Shown piece by piece: positions 25,174-35,335 of a stretch of DNA of 64,000 nucleotides. Made by a program: the position numbers and the translations under genes. Source of the stretch: Planctomycetaceae bacterium (GTDB lineage Bacteria; Planctomycetota; Planctomycetia; Pirellulales; UBA1268). The stretch covers positions 1 through 64,000 of the forward strand of contig CACORA010000009.1 in assembly GCA_902629495.1 (NCBI GenBank), written 5' to 3'. Numbering within the stretch: the first letter of the stretch is position 1; each line of letters opens with the position of its first letter. The notes below the pieces were generated by a model, which did no database searches, was not told the DNA's origin, and worked only from the letters and a program-made list of their open reading frames with translations.

Positions 25174-27488
25174 CGTTTTTTACGAGAAAGCCGCTTCTGT
25201 CTTGCTGCGTCAGCAACTCCTACTGACTCTTTGTTTTTTGATGCAGGACTGAAAATCGCATCAATTGTTTTTCTTGGGCCGGAAGAGCTTGCCACCGATG
25301 CTGTCACCGGCTTCGCCTGCGGAAGCAACAATCGCTCACAAATGCCCCAGAGACTTGAGGCAACAAAATAGAGACACAATCCACACGGAACCTTGAAAAA
25401 CATCAGCGCCATAAACCACATCATATATTTCATGATCTGTTGTTGCATCTGTGCCTGCTCATCCATAGCTGGTGGCATAAAGAGTTTCTGCTGCCAGAGA
25501 AAAAGTCCAATGGTGACCAACGGAAACAGGTTCAGATAGGGACCAAGCCAACCCTCAGGAGCCGTCAGAAAACCTGGAAGAAAGTTTGTCCAATCGAGAA
25601 ACATGTCTGGCGCAGCAAGATTGGAACACCAACGAATCATTGAACTGAATAGTGGCGCTTGCCGAAGTTCGACGTCAGTCGCCAATGATCGATACAGGCC
25701 CATAAATATTGGGATCTGAATAAAAACAAGTAAGCAGCCCCCCATTGGATTGTAGTCATGCTTGCGCCAGAGTTCTTGAGTGGCACGCGTTCGTTTTTGG
25801 GGATCATTTTTATACTTCTCTGCCAACGCCTTCATCTCTGGTTGTAGCACCTGCATTTTTTGTGAAGACAATGCCTGCTTACGACTAATCGGAAACATTG
25901 CCCCACGAACAACCACTGTGAGCAAGAGAATCGCAATGCCATAGTTCCCAACAATGGCATGAATAATATGGAGCACTGCAATGAGAGGACGGGCTACCCA
26001 CCCGAACCAACCATAATAGACAAGGTCATCCATAGATGCGCCGGGAACCCCAAAGCCTCTGAGGAGTTCGGGCCGCTTAGGACCAGCAAAAATGGCATAC
26101 CGATGCTCAACCGGCTTATCGATTTCAACCTGGATGGGCTGAGACACAAGCCGACACGTGACATCCACCAACTTTCGACGGGATGACTCAGGAATGGCAC
26201 CAGCGACAATTGGTCGCACCTCATCCAATCTGGGAGAAAAATCACCGGCTCCCTCTGGAATGAGTGCTGACGCAAAATAAAGTGAATCCACACCTGCGAA
26301 AGAAAGTGGCTTTCCTGCAAGAACGGCAGTCGCCGGGTGTTCGAGAGAACCATCTGCCAATTTCAAACTGTTAACAAGCGTAGATTGCTCTCCTGTGAAT
26401 CGCATGGCTACATCGCGAACGGCAAGCCCCCCCCATCCACGTGAGACACGAGCCGCATACCACCAGCCTTCGGTTGGAAGACCGGTCGGACCATCCAATG
26501 CATAGACAACACTGCTGGACTGACCTGTTGTCGAAAATCCGACTGTAAGCGAGAGTCGATACCGTCCAGCACCAACCGCGTCTTGGGCCGACATTACTGA
26601 GTACTCTTTCGTCACTGTCAGACCACCTGAGAGTTTACGAACAAAACGCACATGAGAACCATCACTATCAGGGATCATCTCCCAGTCTGTTTCCTGAAGG
26701 TCCTGTTCAGGAATCTCTTCAAACGTATCTGCTCGCTTGACACCATCCCTTGACTCGAGAGACAAACGAAAAGAAAACGGGTCACAAGGTTCCCCTCGTG
26801 GATCCGCAACAGGCTGCGTTTCAAATTCAGGCCGTACGACCTCTAGTGGACGTCGCGTCAACTTGGCTTCCACATTAAGCGAACGTCCGTCACGAATCAG
26901 GCCAATAGAAATAGCCTGTCTCGGTCGAGTTCTGGCAAGCGTCTCATGGAAAATGCGTGGATCAAGCATCTCGAGGCTATCAATGGATACAATGACATCT
27001 CCAGCCCGAATGCCGGCTGCATCGGCTGGTGTACCTGGCCCAACAACACCAACACGACATCCATTTCCATCCGCAATGACAGCCAGATGGCCGAGATACC
27101 CCGAACGATCATCCTGATCGTGAAACTGCTCTCCTGCCAGTTCAATTCGTTGCACTGATGCCCCTCGGCTTGTGAATGTGACAAGCATGCCAAGAGGATC
27201 CTCTGGATCGAGTGATCCCAGCGTGTGATAGGTTCGTTCAGCTGGAGGGGCAGTTTCGACTGGAGATGACAGACTGTCTTCTTTTTGTCCTTCTTTTTCT
27301 TGACTACTGACCTCAGTATCGGTTGGAAGATCCGGCGTGGATGCAGCAATGTCGTCAACAGGTGAATGTTTCTCTTGCTCAGCATTCTCCATTTCAGGCG
27401 GTGGAGGAAACAAATAAACCTGCAAGAGTTGGCTGCCAAGCACAATGGCAAGTGATATTGCAATAAAAAGCGCGTAACGTCGTTCCAC
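25170..27488 (-). CDS. yidC: Membrane protein insertase YidC with PDZ insert
   Basis: 772 residues from a GTG start. An N-terminal anchor helix is followed by an acidic linker, a PDZ-like segment at residues about 132-210 ('VGPGTPADAAGIRAGDVIVSID'), the large beta-rich periplasmic domain, and the five-helix insertase core. The core's hydrophilic-groove Arg is in 'LLTVVVRGAMFPISRKQ' and 'NPMGGCLLVFIQIPIFMGLYRSL' follows. The tail is basic ('RQKRLSRKKR'), as expected for ribosome contact. E. coli YidC has no PDZ domain. It heads the operon with mnmE; yidC-mnmE linkage is common near bacterial origins. Confidence 0.95.
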   Translation of the reverse strand: MERRYALFIAISLAIVLGSQLLQVYLFPPPPEMENAEQEKHSPVDDIAASTPDLPTDTEVSSQEKEGQKEDSLSSPVETAPPAERTYHTLGSLDPEDPLGMLVTFTSRGASVQRIELAGEQFHDQDDRSGYLGHLAVIADGNGCRVGVVGPGTPADAAGIRAGDVIVSIDSLEMLDPRIFHETLARTRPRQAISIGLIRDGRSLNVEAKLTRRPLEVVRPEFETQPVADPRGEPCDPFSFRLSLESRDGVKRADTFEEIPEQDLQETDWEMIPDSDGSHVRFVRKLSGGLTVTKEYSVMSAQDAVGAGRYRLSLTVGFSTTGQSSSVVYALDGPTGLPTEGWWYAARVSRGWGGLAVRDVAMRFTGEQSTLVNSLKLADGSLEHPATAVLAGKPLSFAGVDSLYFASALIPEGAGDFSPRLDEVRPIVAGAIPESSRRKLVDVTCRLVSQPIQVEIDKPVEHRYAIFAGPKRPELLRGFGVPGASMDDLVYYGWFGWVARPLIAVLHIIHAIVGNYGIAILLLTVVVRGAMFPISRKQALSSQKMQVLQPEMKALAEKYKNDPQKRTRATQELWRKHDYNPMGGCLLVFIQIPIFMGLYRSLATDVELRQAPLFSSMIRWCSNLAAPDMFLDWTNFLPGFLTAPEGWLGPYLNLFPLVTIGLFLWQQKLFMPPAMDEQAQMQQQIMKYMMWFMALMFFKVPCGLCLYFVASSLWGICERLLLPQAKPVTASVASSSGPRKTIDAIFSPASKNKESVGVADAARQKRLSRKKR

Positions 27489-27637
27489 TGGTACTCCAAA
27501 ATGAGAAGCTTATGTATATCGAGTCAATTTTTCATGTGTTCCATCAACGTGCTATTTGCTACCTGGCAGAAAGCTCATCTGATACATGTACGACAGACCA
27601 ACCAAAACAATTCCCATCCATGCATCACAATGCTGTA

Positions 27638-28405
27638 TCACCTGCCCTGCCCAAGTCGGTCACCGAGAAAGTCATCCAAGTCATCAATAGCATGGATTTT
27701 CTTTTGAGTCTCCGCAAATGGATAAGAAATCCTTCGATAGCGAACAATAGTATCCTCAAGAATGATGTAACATGCTCGAGGGTCACTATCACGAGGCTGG
27801 CCAACCGACCCAACATTCACCATCGCCTTGCCATTGGGTAAAGGAATCTGACACTCCATTTCATCAGCTCTGATCATTGGAACCGTGAAATCTGGTTCCT
27901 GGGTGAACACACCAGGAATATGAGTATGCCCCTGAAAGCAGTATCGATCAACCAACTCAAATAGGTGTTCCATCTTTGATGGGTTGTAAATGTCTTCCGG
28001 AAACACATACTCATCAATCGGACGTCTGGGCGACCCGTGTACAAACAGCAAGTTTTCCTCTTTTTGAGTACGTGGCAATTCTCCAAGAAAATCGGTAAGC
28101 CGATCCTTCGAATACTTTGGCTGCCTATCACACCGTTCCAATTGTTCGCGTGTCCAACGAATCGCTCGCTCAGCACCCACATTAAAACCATCAGGATCAA
28201 ATAATGCACCTTGATCATGATTTCCCAGTAGCACCAACTGACACCGTTCGCGAACGGTTGCAAGGCATTCACATGGATTTGGACCATAGCCAACAATGTC
28301 ACCGAGACAATAAATGGACTCTACATGGTGCTCGTCAATATCAGCAAGCACTGCCTGCAGAGCTTCAAAATTCCCATGGATGTCACTAATGATTGCCCGT
28401 TTCAC
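27638..28405 (-). CDS. Metallophosphoesterase (YfcE/diadenosine tetraphosphatase-like)
   Basis: I chose the GTG at 28405, with GAGGA upstream, because it opens directly on '[13 protein letters not shown]'; the longest frame adds 11 residues. Calcineurin-like motifs are complete: D-I-H, '[10 protein letters not shown]', 'GNHD', a His in 'VHGSPR' and 'GHTHIP'. The product of about 255 residues is a soluble di-metal phosphoesterase of the family that often carries '[10 protein letters not shown]'. Substrate unknown. It is transcribed divergently from tsaB. Confidence 0.88.
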   Translation of the reverse strand: MKRAIISDIHGNFEALQAVLADIDEHHVESIYCLGDIVGYGPNPCECLATVRERCQLVLLGNHDQGALFDPDGFNVGAERAIRWTREQLERCDRQPKYSKDRLTDFLGELPRTQKEENLLFVHGSPRRPIDEYVFPEDIYNPSKMEHLFELVDRYCFQGHTHIPGVFTQEPDFTVPMIRADEMECQIPLPNGKAMVNVGSVGQPRDSDPRACYIILEDTIVRYRRISYPFAETQKKIHAIDDLDDFLGDRLGQGR

Positions 28406-28531
28406 TCGACAATAATTCCTCAAACATAGAACGGACACCCGAAGGGGCCACTAAAAGAATACCTGAGGGTACGATTGGACTAGGGCTACGGTCAAGCATG
28501 GTCGACCGTTCCCGCCACCGAGAAAGTCAGC

Positions 28532-29239
28532 ATGAATATTCTTGCCATCAACACAAGCCTTTCCACTGGCTCAGTAGCCGCGATGTCGTATTCGAAAAAT
28601 GAAGAACAAATAGTTGAAAAGCCGCTTGGGGAGGCCCGTGGCCATGCTCGTCGCCTTGTGAATACACTGACCTCAGTTGCAAACGACGCCGGCTTTCATG
28701 TGCGTGATGCGGACATCATTGCTGTCATCAAGGGTCCGGGCTCATTCACTGGCCTCCGGGTCGGGGTAACAACGGCAAAAGCACTGTGCTGGGCTTCCAA
28801 AGCAACGCTCATCGGCATCTCTGGTTTTGATGTTGTTGCACGCCGTACGTCGAAAATATGTTCCGGTCATACAACGATCAACATTGCATTTGATGCAGGG
28901 AGAGATGAGGTGTATGCAACTGAGGCATGTGCCGATCAAGACGTTGGTGCAGGATGGCATATGACTGATGGAAAACTACTTTCACGCCAGCATTGGCTTG
29001 AGTCACTCCCTCCAGGTCGATGTATTTCTGGACCAGCCATTGAACTGTGTGGTGTTGAAGCCAGAGCGCTGGGCCTGACAGTTGCACCCTCTGAGGCATG
29101 GCATCCGAATGCCAGTGAAGCTGCCATTCTTGGTAGCATTTTGAACACCATGAAGATCAGTGACGCGCCTTCTGATCTGCTGCCAGAATATAGCCGACCA
29201 AGCTATGCAGAGGAAAAACATCCCCGCTCATCCGAGTGA
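28532..29239 (+). CDS. tsaB: tRNA threonylcarbamoyladenosine biosynthesis protein TsaB
   Basis: 235 residues. It starts 'MNILAINTSLSTGSVA', where the N-terminal ATPase-fold strand normally reads ILxIDTS, and contains the diagnostic 'GPGSFTGLRVGVTTAKAL'. TsaB is the non-catalytic scaffold that pairs with TsaD in making t6A37 of ANN-decoding tRNAs. TsaD, TsaC and TsaE are not in this window. A GAGAAAG ribosome site lies just upstream. Confidence 0.94.
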   Translation: MNILAINTSLSTGSVAAMSYSKNEEQIVEKPLGEARGHARRLVNTLTSVANDAGFHVRDADIIAVIKGPGSFTGLRVGVTTAKALCWASKATLIGISGFDVVARRTSKICSGHTTINIAFDAGRDEVYATEACADQDVGAGWHMTDGKLLSRQHWLESLPPGRCISGPAIELCGVEARALGLTVAPSEAWHPNASEAAILGSILNTMKISDAPSDLLPEYSRPSYAEEKHPRSSE

Positions 29240-29345
29240 TGCACGCAGCCCTCTACAATCATTACAACAGAAGATAGGATTCTGCTGTTTCAAACCCTAT
29301 GTTTTGCTCTTTGTCTTTCGGTTCGAAAGTCACGGGGATACTTGA

Positions 29346-32300
29346 ATGCAACCAATAAAAAAAATACTTATTGCTAACAGAAGTGAGATTGCAACACGTG
29401 TGTTTCGTTCAGCACACGAACTCGGCATTCGAACCGTTGCCATCTATGCTCACGAAGATCGATTTGCACTGCATCGCTTTAAGGCGGATGAAGCTTATCT
29501 CATCGGGAAGCCTGGTGAGCCGATTCGATCATATCTTGATATTCCCGGCATTGTCGCATTAGCAAAAGAACACAATGTTGATGCGATTCATCCTGGATAT
29601 GGATTTCTGTCAGAAAATCCTGATTTTGCTGAGGAATGTGCAAAGGCTGATATTACATTTGTCGGACCACGAGTTGAACTCCTCAGAATGTTAGGTGACA
29701 AGACAACGGCACGTGAACTGGCCGACAAGGCAGGTGTCCCCATTTTGGCTGGCAGCTCGAAGCCAGTAACAAGCGTTGAAGATGCTCTCACAATTGCAAA
29801 TTCCCTTGGATGGCCAATCATTCTCAAGGCTGCTCACGGAGGCGGAGGCCGGGGCATGCGTGTGGTACATCATGAGGATGAACTTGCTGCAGCCTTGGAG
29901 ACTGCACAGCGTGAAAGTCAGACTGCCTTTGGTTCGAGTTCTGTTTTTATCGAAAAGTTTATTGAGCGTGCTCGGCACATCGAAGTTCAACTTCTTGGGG
30001 ACATGCATGGAAATCTTGTGCATCTTTTTGAGAGGGACTGTTCCGTTCAACGACGGCATCAAAAAGTTGTTGAAGTGGCACCAGCTCCAAACCTGCCTTC
30101 AAAACTCCGTGATGAAATTTGTGAGGCTGCTCTTGCGATTGGACAAACCGCTCGATATGAAAACGCGGGCACCGTTGAATTCCTTGTCGATGCGGACACT
30201 GAAAAATTTTACTTTATTGAAGTGAATCCTCGGATTCAGGTTGAGCACACCGTAACTGAGGAAATTACTGGCGTTGACATTGTCCGACGACAAATACTGA
30301 TCGCAGAAGGATGGAAGCTCTCTGCCCCACAGATCAACCTTCCAGATCAATCTGCTATTCGTTCCATGGGAACTGCTATTCAATGCCGAGTCACAACAGA
30401 AGATCCAGAAAATCGTTTTCTTCCTGATTATGGCCGGATGACCGCCTACCGTTCGGGAGGTGGTCTTGGCATTCGCCTTGATGCAGGAAATGCGTTTTCT
30501 GGTGCCGTTGTTACCCCCTACTTTGACTCACTTCTGGTCAAAGTCACTGCCCGCGGACTAACGCTTGACGAATCGGCTGGCCATGTCGAACGTTGTCTTC
30601 AAGAGTTTCGTGTTCGCGGCGTCAAAACAAATATTCCTTTCCTCATCAATCTGGTTACGCATCCTGATTTTCTTGCAGGAAAGTGCACGACAAGATTCAT
30701 TGATGAAACTCCATCTCTTTTTGAGTTGCCAGTTCGACGAGACAGAGCAACGAAGCTACTTGAATATTTGGGAGATGTCATCGTCAACGGAAATCCACTT
30801 GTGAAAGGACGACCGGCAGCTGTTCGTCGGGAACCGGCTCTGCTCCCAACCTTTGATCAAGCTGCCCCACCACCAACTGGCACACGCACAAAGCTCCAGG
30901 AACTTGGACCAGAGAAATTTGCTGCATGGGTACGAGGTCAAGACCAACTCATGCTTACAGACACGACAATGCGAGATGCTCATCAATCGCTACTTGCTAC
31001 ACGAATGCGAACCTATGACATGCTGGCAGTTGCTGATGCCTATGCTCGACTGGCTGGGGGCCTCTTTTCATTGGAAATGTGGGGAGGGGCAACCTTCGAC
31101 ACATCAATGCGGTTTCTTAAGGAGTGCCCCTGGGATCGACTGAGTCAACTACGCGAAAAAATACCGGGCGTTCTTTTTCAGATGCTTCTTCGAGCCAGTA
31201 ATGCTGTGGGCTACACAAATTATCCTGACAATATCGTGCAGGCATTTGTCAAGGAATCCGCCGACGCAGGCATTGATGTCTTTCGCGTGTTTGACCCACT
31301 CAATTGGGTGCCAAACATGACTGTTGCGATGGACGCTATTATTGAGAGCAATGCCATCTGTGAAGCAACAATTTGCTACACGGGAGACGTCCTCGACCCT
31401 CGTCGAACAAAGTATTCACTCAAATACTATGTCGATCTTGCCAAAGACCTTGAAAAACGTGGCGCACACATGTTGGCCATTAAGGACATGGCGGGTCTGT
31501 GCAAACCATTCGCCGCGGCAACACTCGTGAAGGCTTTACACGATGAGATTGGAATTCCAATCCACTTTCACACGCATGATACATCCGGAGCCTCACTCGC
31601 AAGTGCACTTCAGGCTGGACAAAATGGTGCAAGTGTCGTCGATGCAGCTATGGCCCCATTTGCTGGCCTGACAAGCCAACCCAATCTGAATGCTCTGGTC
31701 GAGGCTGTTCGTCACACTCCCCTCGATACAGGACTTGATCCAGAACCGCTCAGACAGTTGACACATTATTGGTCAGCAGTTCGAGACCACTATACGGCTT
31801 TTGAATGTAGCATGAAGGCTCCTGATGCAGACCTTTACCTTCATGAGATGCCAGGTGGTCAATTCACAAATCTTTTGGAACAGGCAAAAGCGCTTGGTCT
31901 TGGTGATCAATGGGACGACGTCTGTCGTGCTTATGCAGATGTGAATACGCTTGTGGGTGATATTGTGAAGGTAACTCCGACAAGTAAAGCTGTTGGTGAC
32001 CTTGCACTCCTCCTCGTAACAAATGGGATGCAGGCTTCTGACCTTTTGTCCGACTCACGTGAGTTATCATTCCCCGAGTCTGTCATCGATCTCCTTGCTG
32101 GTCGCATGGGCCAACCTCCTGGCGGATTTCCTTCAAAAGTAATCGAACGAGTTGTACGATCTGGTGATGTACTTACAACCCGCCCTGGTGAGTCGATGCC
32201 TCCCGCCGATTTTTCATCTGCTGAAAAGAAAGTAAGCGACATCCTCGGGCGATCCGCCAATCAAAAAGAGATTCTTTCATGGTTACTCTACCCTCGCGTC

Positions 32301-32789
32301 TTTCAGGACTATGCTTCGTTCGTATCGAAGCATGGTGATGTAAGTGTTCTTCCCACACCAGCTTTTCTTGAAGGCCCCAAGCCAGGCGAAGAATTAGCAA
32401 TCAGCATCGAAACTGGCAAAACATTACTTGTCAGACTGCTTACCGTCGGAGAGCCCCACTCCGATGGAACACGAACAGTATTTTTTGAACTCAATGGGCA
32501 ACCACGGAGTGTTACGATTACGGATCGAACACTTGAAGCCCAAGTCCAGCGTCGGCCAAAAGCGGATTCCGGTGATCCTCAGCAAGTTGGAGCCCCGATG
32601 CCAGGCCTCGTGGTCACCGTGGCTATTCATCCAGGTGACAAGGTAACCAAAGGGCAAAAGCTCCTGAGCCTTGAGGCCATGAAAATGGAAACCACTGTCT
32701 ATGCTGAGCAAGATGGCACGATTGCAGACGTGCTCGTTGCACCGGGGACTCCAGTTGAGGCTCAAGAACTGCTTCTTTGTTATGAGTGA
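29346..32789 (+). CDS. pyc: Pyruvate carboxylase
   Basis: 1,147 residues, the full length of single-chain pyruvate carboxylase. The biotin carboxylase domain (about 1-455) has the ATP-grasp loop 'AAHGGGGRGMRVV' and 'VEFLVDADTEKFYFIEVNPRIQVEHTVTEE'. The carboxyltransferase domain (about 535-810) begins 'LTDTTMRDAHQSLLATR' and has metal ligands in 'HFHTHDTSG'. The C-terminal carrier domain has the biotin-attachment motif 'EAMKMET'. It converts pyruvate to oxaloacetate to refill the TCA cycle. GGGGA precedes the ATG. It ends one base before the convergent msrA. Confidence 0.97.
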   Translation: MQPIKKILIANRSEIATRVFRSAHELGIRTVAIYAHEDRFALHRFKADEAYLIGKPGEPIRSYLDIPGIVALAKEHNVDAIHPGYGFLSENPDFAEECAKADITFVGPRVELLRMLGDKTTARELADKAGVPILAGSSKPVTSVEDALTIANSLGWPIILKAAHGGGGRGMRVVHHEDELAAALETAQRESQTAFGSSSVFIEKFIERARHIEVQLLGDMHGNLVHLFERDCSVQRRHQKVVEVAPAPNLPSKLRDEICEAALAIGQTARYENAGTVEFLVDADTEKFYFIEVNPRIQVEHTVTEEITGVDIVRRQILIAEGWKLSAPQINLPDQSAIRSMGTAIQCRVTTEDPENRFLPDYGRMTAYRSGGGLGIRLDAGNAFSGAVVTPYFDSLLVKVTARGLTLDESAGHVERCLQEFRVRGVKTNIPFLINLVTHPDFLAGKCTTRFIDETPSLFELPVRRDRATKLLEYLGDVIVNGNPLVKGRPAAVRREPALLPTFDQAAPPPTGTRTKLQELGPEKFAAWVRGQDQLMLTDTTMRDAHQSLLATRMRTYDMLAVADAYARLAGGLFSLEMWGGATFDTSMRFLKECPWDRLSQLREKIPGVLFQMLLRASNAVGYTNYPDNIVQAFVKESADAGIDVFRVFDPLNWVPNMTVAMDAIIESNAICEATICYTGDVLDPRRTKYSLKYYVDLAKDLEKRGAHMLAIKDMAGLCKPFAAATLVKALHDEIGIPIHFHTHDTSGASLASALQAGQNGASVVDAAMAPFAGLTSQPNLNALVEAVRHTPLDTGLDPEPLRQLTHYWSAVRDHYTAFECSMKAPDADLYLHEMPGGQFTNLLEQAKALGLGDQWDDVCRAYADVNTLVGDIVKVTPTSKAVGDLALLLVTNGMQASDLLSDSRELSFPESVIDLLAGRMGQPPGGFPSKVIERVVRSGDVLTTRPGESMPPADFSSAEKKVSDILGRSANQKEILSWLLYPRVFQDYASFVSKHGDVSVLPTPAFLEGPKPGEELAISIETGKTLLVRLLTVGEPHSDGTRTVFFELNGQPRSVTITDRTLEAQVQRRPKADSGDPQQVGAPMPGLVVTVAIHPGDKVTKGQKLLSLEAMKMETTVYAEQDGTIADVLVAPGTPVEAQELLLCYE

Positions 32790-32790
32790 A

Positions 32791-33423
32791 TTATTTCACC
32801 AGTTCCTTGAACACCTTCTTCACCTTTTGCACCTTTGGAGCCGCATAGGCTTGGCAATACGGCTGAGACGGATTGTTTGAGAAATAATCCTGATGGTAAT
32901 CTTCGGCAGGGTAGAACGTACTTGCTTGAGTCACCTCTGTGACAATACGACTTGGAAAAACTTTTGCTGCATTAAGCTTGATAATTACTTTTTGAGCTAT
33001 CTCTTTTTGCTCATCATTGTGATAGAAGATGCCTGAACGATACTGGGTACCAAAGTCTGGCCCCTGCCTATTGAGTGTTGTTGGATCATGTGTGGCAAAA
33101 AAGACCTCCAACAGCTTTTCAAATGGCACTATCTCTGGATCGTATTCTATTTCGACTGCTTCAGCATGACCGGTAAGGCCTGTACACACAGCTTTATAGG
33201 TTGGATTTGGATCCGAACCTCCAATATAACCACTCGTGACACGTCCTACTCCTGCTATCTCTTGATAGACAGCTTCCGTGCACCAGAAACAACCACCTGC
33301 AAATGTTGCCTTCATCATTTTACCTGATTCACTTTTCTTTTCTGAGTCAGCAGCGCGTCCACTTCCAAACAAAACAAAACCGACAAGACAATACCCAATA
33401 CATGAACAGATTAGATACTTCAT
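32791..33423 (-). CDS. msrA: Exported peptide methionine sulfoxide reductase A
   Basis: The start ATG at 33423 has GAGGAGGA upstream; the longer frame from 33513 overlaps the glycosylase gene and is less likely. Residues 1-25 form a signal peptide, which is unusual for MsrA and predicts a periplasmic or envelope enzyme. The catalytic motif is 'GGCFWCTEA', then 'YIGGSDPNPTYKAVCTGLTGHAEAV' and 'FFATHDPTTLNRQGPDFGTQYRS'. A Cys in 'PYCQAYAAPK' can act as the resolving residue. It repairs oxidised methionine in envelope proteins. It lies 17 bases after the glycosylase gene, so the two are probably cotranscribed. Confidence 0.94.
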   Translation of the reverse strand: MKYLICSCIGYCLVGFVLFGSGRAADSEKKSESGKMMKATFAGGCFWCTEAVYQEIAGVGRVTSGYIGGSDPNPTYKAVCTGLTGHAEAVEIEYDPEIVPFEKLLEVFFATHDPTTLNRQGPDFGTQYRSGIFYHNDEQKEIAQKVIIKLNAAKVFPSRIVTEVTQASTFYPAEDYHQDYFSNNPSQPYCQAYAAPKVQKVKKVFKELVK

Positions 33424-33440
33424 CTCATTTCCTCCTCTAT

Positions 33441-34004
33441 TTATCTTTTCGTCTTCATTAGTATAGGAATATTTTCTGGACGTATCACAAATCGAAGCGG
33501 CTTTTTGGCCCATTCCCGAGCATAACTAACTCCTATTCTGGGAGTTCGTTGCACATGCCTTCGTGGAATAACAATGTTGTTTGTCTCAATCCAAAGATGA
33601 CTTTTTTTTCCAACGGTTTTTCCGTTGAGTCCTTTCTTGATTCGAAGTGCCTTCGTCAGCCTCCCGGGTCCCTCATGTTCTCCTGCACCGCGAATTAATA
33701 CGGCCGCAGGAACTCCTTTGCTACCTGTCACAACATTCAGCATCCAATGCATGCCATAGCAGAGGTAGACATACCAACATCCTGCCGGACCAAACATGAC
33801 AGCATTTCGTTTTGTCATACCTTTCGAGCCATGGCAGGCGAGGTCATGAGCTCCAAGATACGCCTCCGTTTCAAAAATAACATGTCGTGTTTCTCGTCCT
33901 TGACTACTACACACAACGAGCGATGCACCCAGTAGATCATGTGCCACTTCATCTGCAGCACGACAGAAAAAACTTTTTTTCAAACAAGACTTTTTTTGCA
34001 TCAT
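33441..34004 (-). CDS. 3-methyladenine DNA glycosylase (AAG/MPG family)
   Basis: The product of about 187 residues carries the AAG signatures 'DLLGASLV', 'ETEAYLGAHDLACH' (with the catalytic Glu), 'RNAVMFGPAGCWYVYLCYGMHWMLNVVT' and 'PAAVLIRGAGEHEGPGRLTKAL'. These place it firmly in the family that excises alkylated and deaminated purines. The start is uncertain: two adjacent ATGs at 34004 and 34001, or a TTG at 34022, none with a strong ribosome site. It is upstream of msrA in a small two-gene repair operon. Confidence 0.92.
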   Translation of the reverse strand: MMQKKSCLKKSFFCRAADEVAHDLLGASLVVCSSQGRETRHVIFETEAYLGAHDLACHGSKGMTKRNAVMFGPAGCWYVYLCYGMHWMLNVVTGSKGVPAAVLIRGAGEHEGPGRLTKALRIKKGLNGKTVGKKSHLWIETNNIVIPRRHVQRTPRIGVSYAREWAKKPLRFVIRPENIPILMKTKR

Positions 34005-34227
34005 CGAATGAAAGATAGTCAACCTGTTTTATCGCATACTCCACGCAACGCCATACAACTCACCGCCCCTCACCATGCAACACATTGAAATACATCGAGC
34101 ACATCGGAATTCCCTCAACCAAAACCAAGTCTTTTGCCGACATGACACAGTGACTTATGCAAGTTGGGATCTGTCCCGTAAGATGCCGTTCTAGAAGACC
34201 ACATACACTCTCTCTTTATAGGTTATC

Positions 34228-35319
34228 ATGGAAGCAGGCATTGTTGGACTCCCAAACGTTGGAAAAAGCACACTCTTCAACGCACTCACTCAATCGAAGG
34301 CAGCCCAGAGTGAGAATTACCCCTTTTGCACCATTGAGCCTAATGAAGGCATGGTAAGCGTTCCAGATACACGTCTCGACCAAATTACCCAATACATTTC
34401 AACACAAAAAGTAATTCCAGCCGCCCTTAAGCTTGTTGATATTGCAGGCATTGTGAAGGGCGCAAGCGAGGGCCAAGGGCTCGGCAATAAATTCCTTTCT
34501 CACATCCGAGAAGTGGATGCCATCGTACAGGTCATTCGTTGCTTTGAAGACCCTGATGTCATCCATGTCTCTGGTACGGTTGACCCTCTTGCAGATATGG
34601 AAACCATTGAACTCGAACTCATACTTGCGGATCTCCAACACCTCGAAAATCTTCTCCCAAAGGCCGAACGAGCAGCCAAAAGTACAGATAAAGAGGCAAA
34701 GGCAAAAGTTGCCCTCATGCACACATGCCTCCAACACCTCGAAAAAGAAAACCCCCTTCGAACACTTTCTCTTAATCCTGTCGAGCAGCAGAGCGCAAAA
34801 GAATTTGGCCTCCTTTCATCAAAACCAATCTTATACGTTGCAAACGTTGACGAGACTGACCTTAGCGGGGCTGGGAAGCTTGTTGAAGACGTCAAGCATT
34901 TAGCCAAGGACGGTGGTGCGGAGGTTGTACCAGTGTGCGCGAAACTTGAGGCTGAGATTGCTGAACTCGATGAACCAGATCGACAAGAAATGCTTTCCGA
35001 CGTGGGTCTTAAGGAACCGGCCCTGGCCGTACTGGCTCGCGCAGCCTACAAAACGCTTGGGCTTCAAAGTTACTTCACAGCCGGTGAGAAAGAGGTACGG
35101 GCTTGGACAATTCCCCTTGGCAGCATGGCTCCAGAAGCAGCGGGTGTCATCCATACTGATTTTGAGAAAGGATTCATTCGTGCTGAAATATATTCACTCG
35201 AAGACCTCAAAGAATTTCATAGTGAAAAAGATATTCGTGCTCATGGAAAAATGCGTGTTGAAGGCAAAGACTATGTCATCCAGGATGGTGACATCTGCCA
35301 CTTTCTCATCAATCGTTAG
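34228..35319 (+). CDS. ychF: Ribosome-associated ATPase YchF
   Basis: 363 residues of the Obg-like ATPase family. G1 is '[15 protein letters not shown]', G3 '[20 protein letters not shown]', and the G4-like 'NVDE' replaces NKxD, as is typical of YchF, which binds ATP. The C-terminal TGS domain ends in '[19 protein letters not shown]'. YchF binds the ribosome and affects translation of leaderless messages and stress responses. It is a single gene, convergent with the RND transporter gene. Confidence 0.96.
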   Translation: MEAGIVGLPNVGKSTLFNALTQSKAAQSENYPFCTIEPNEGMVSVPDTRLDQITQYISTQKVIPAALKLVDIAGIVKGASEGQGLGNKFLSHIREVDAIVQVIRCFEDPDVIHVSGTVDPLADMETIELELILADLQHLENLLPKAERAAKSTDKEAKAKVALMHTCLQHLEKENPLRTLSLNPVEQQSAKEFGLLSSKPILYVANVDETDLSGAGKLVEDVKHLAKDGGAEVVPVCAKLEAEIAELDEPDRQEMLSDVGLKEPALAVLARAAYKTLGLQSYFTAGEKEVRAWTIPLGSMAPEAAGVIHTDFEKGFIRAEIYSLEDLKEFHSEKDIRAHGKMRVEGKDYVIQDGDICHFLINR

Positions 35320-35335
35320 CCCACAACAATTGGTA

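Noticed and set aside
26897..27499. A 200-codon minus-strand frame
   Set aside because: Out-of-frame shadow of yidC on the same strand; yidC's frame carries all domain motifs.
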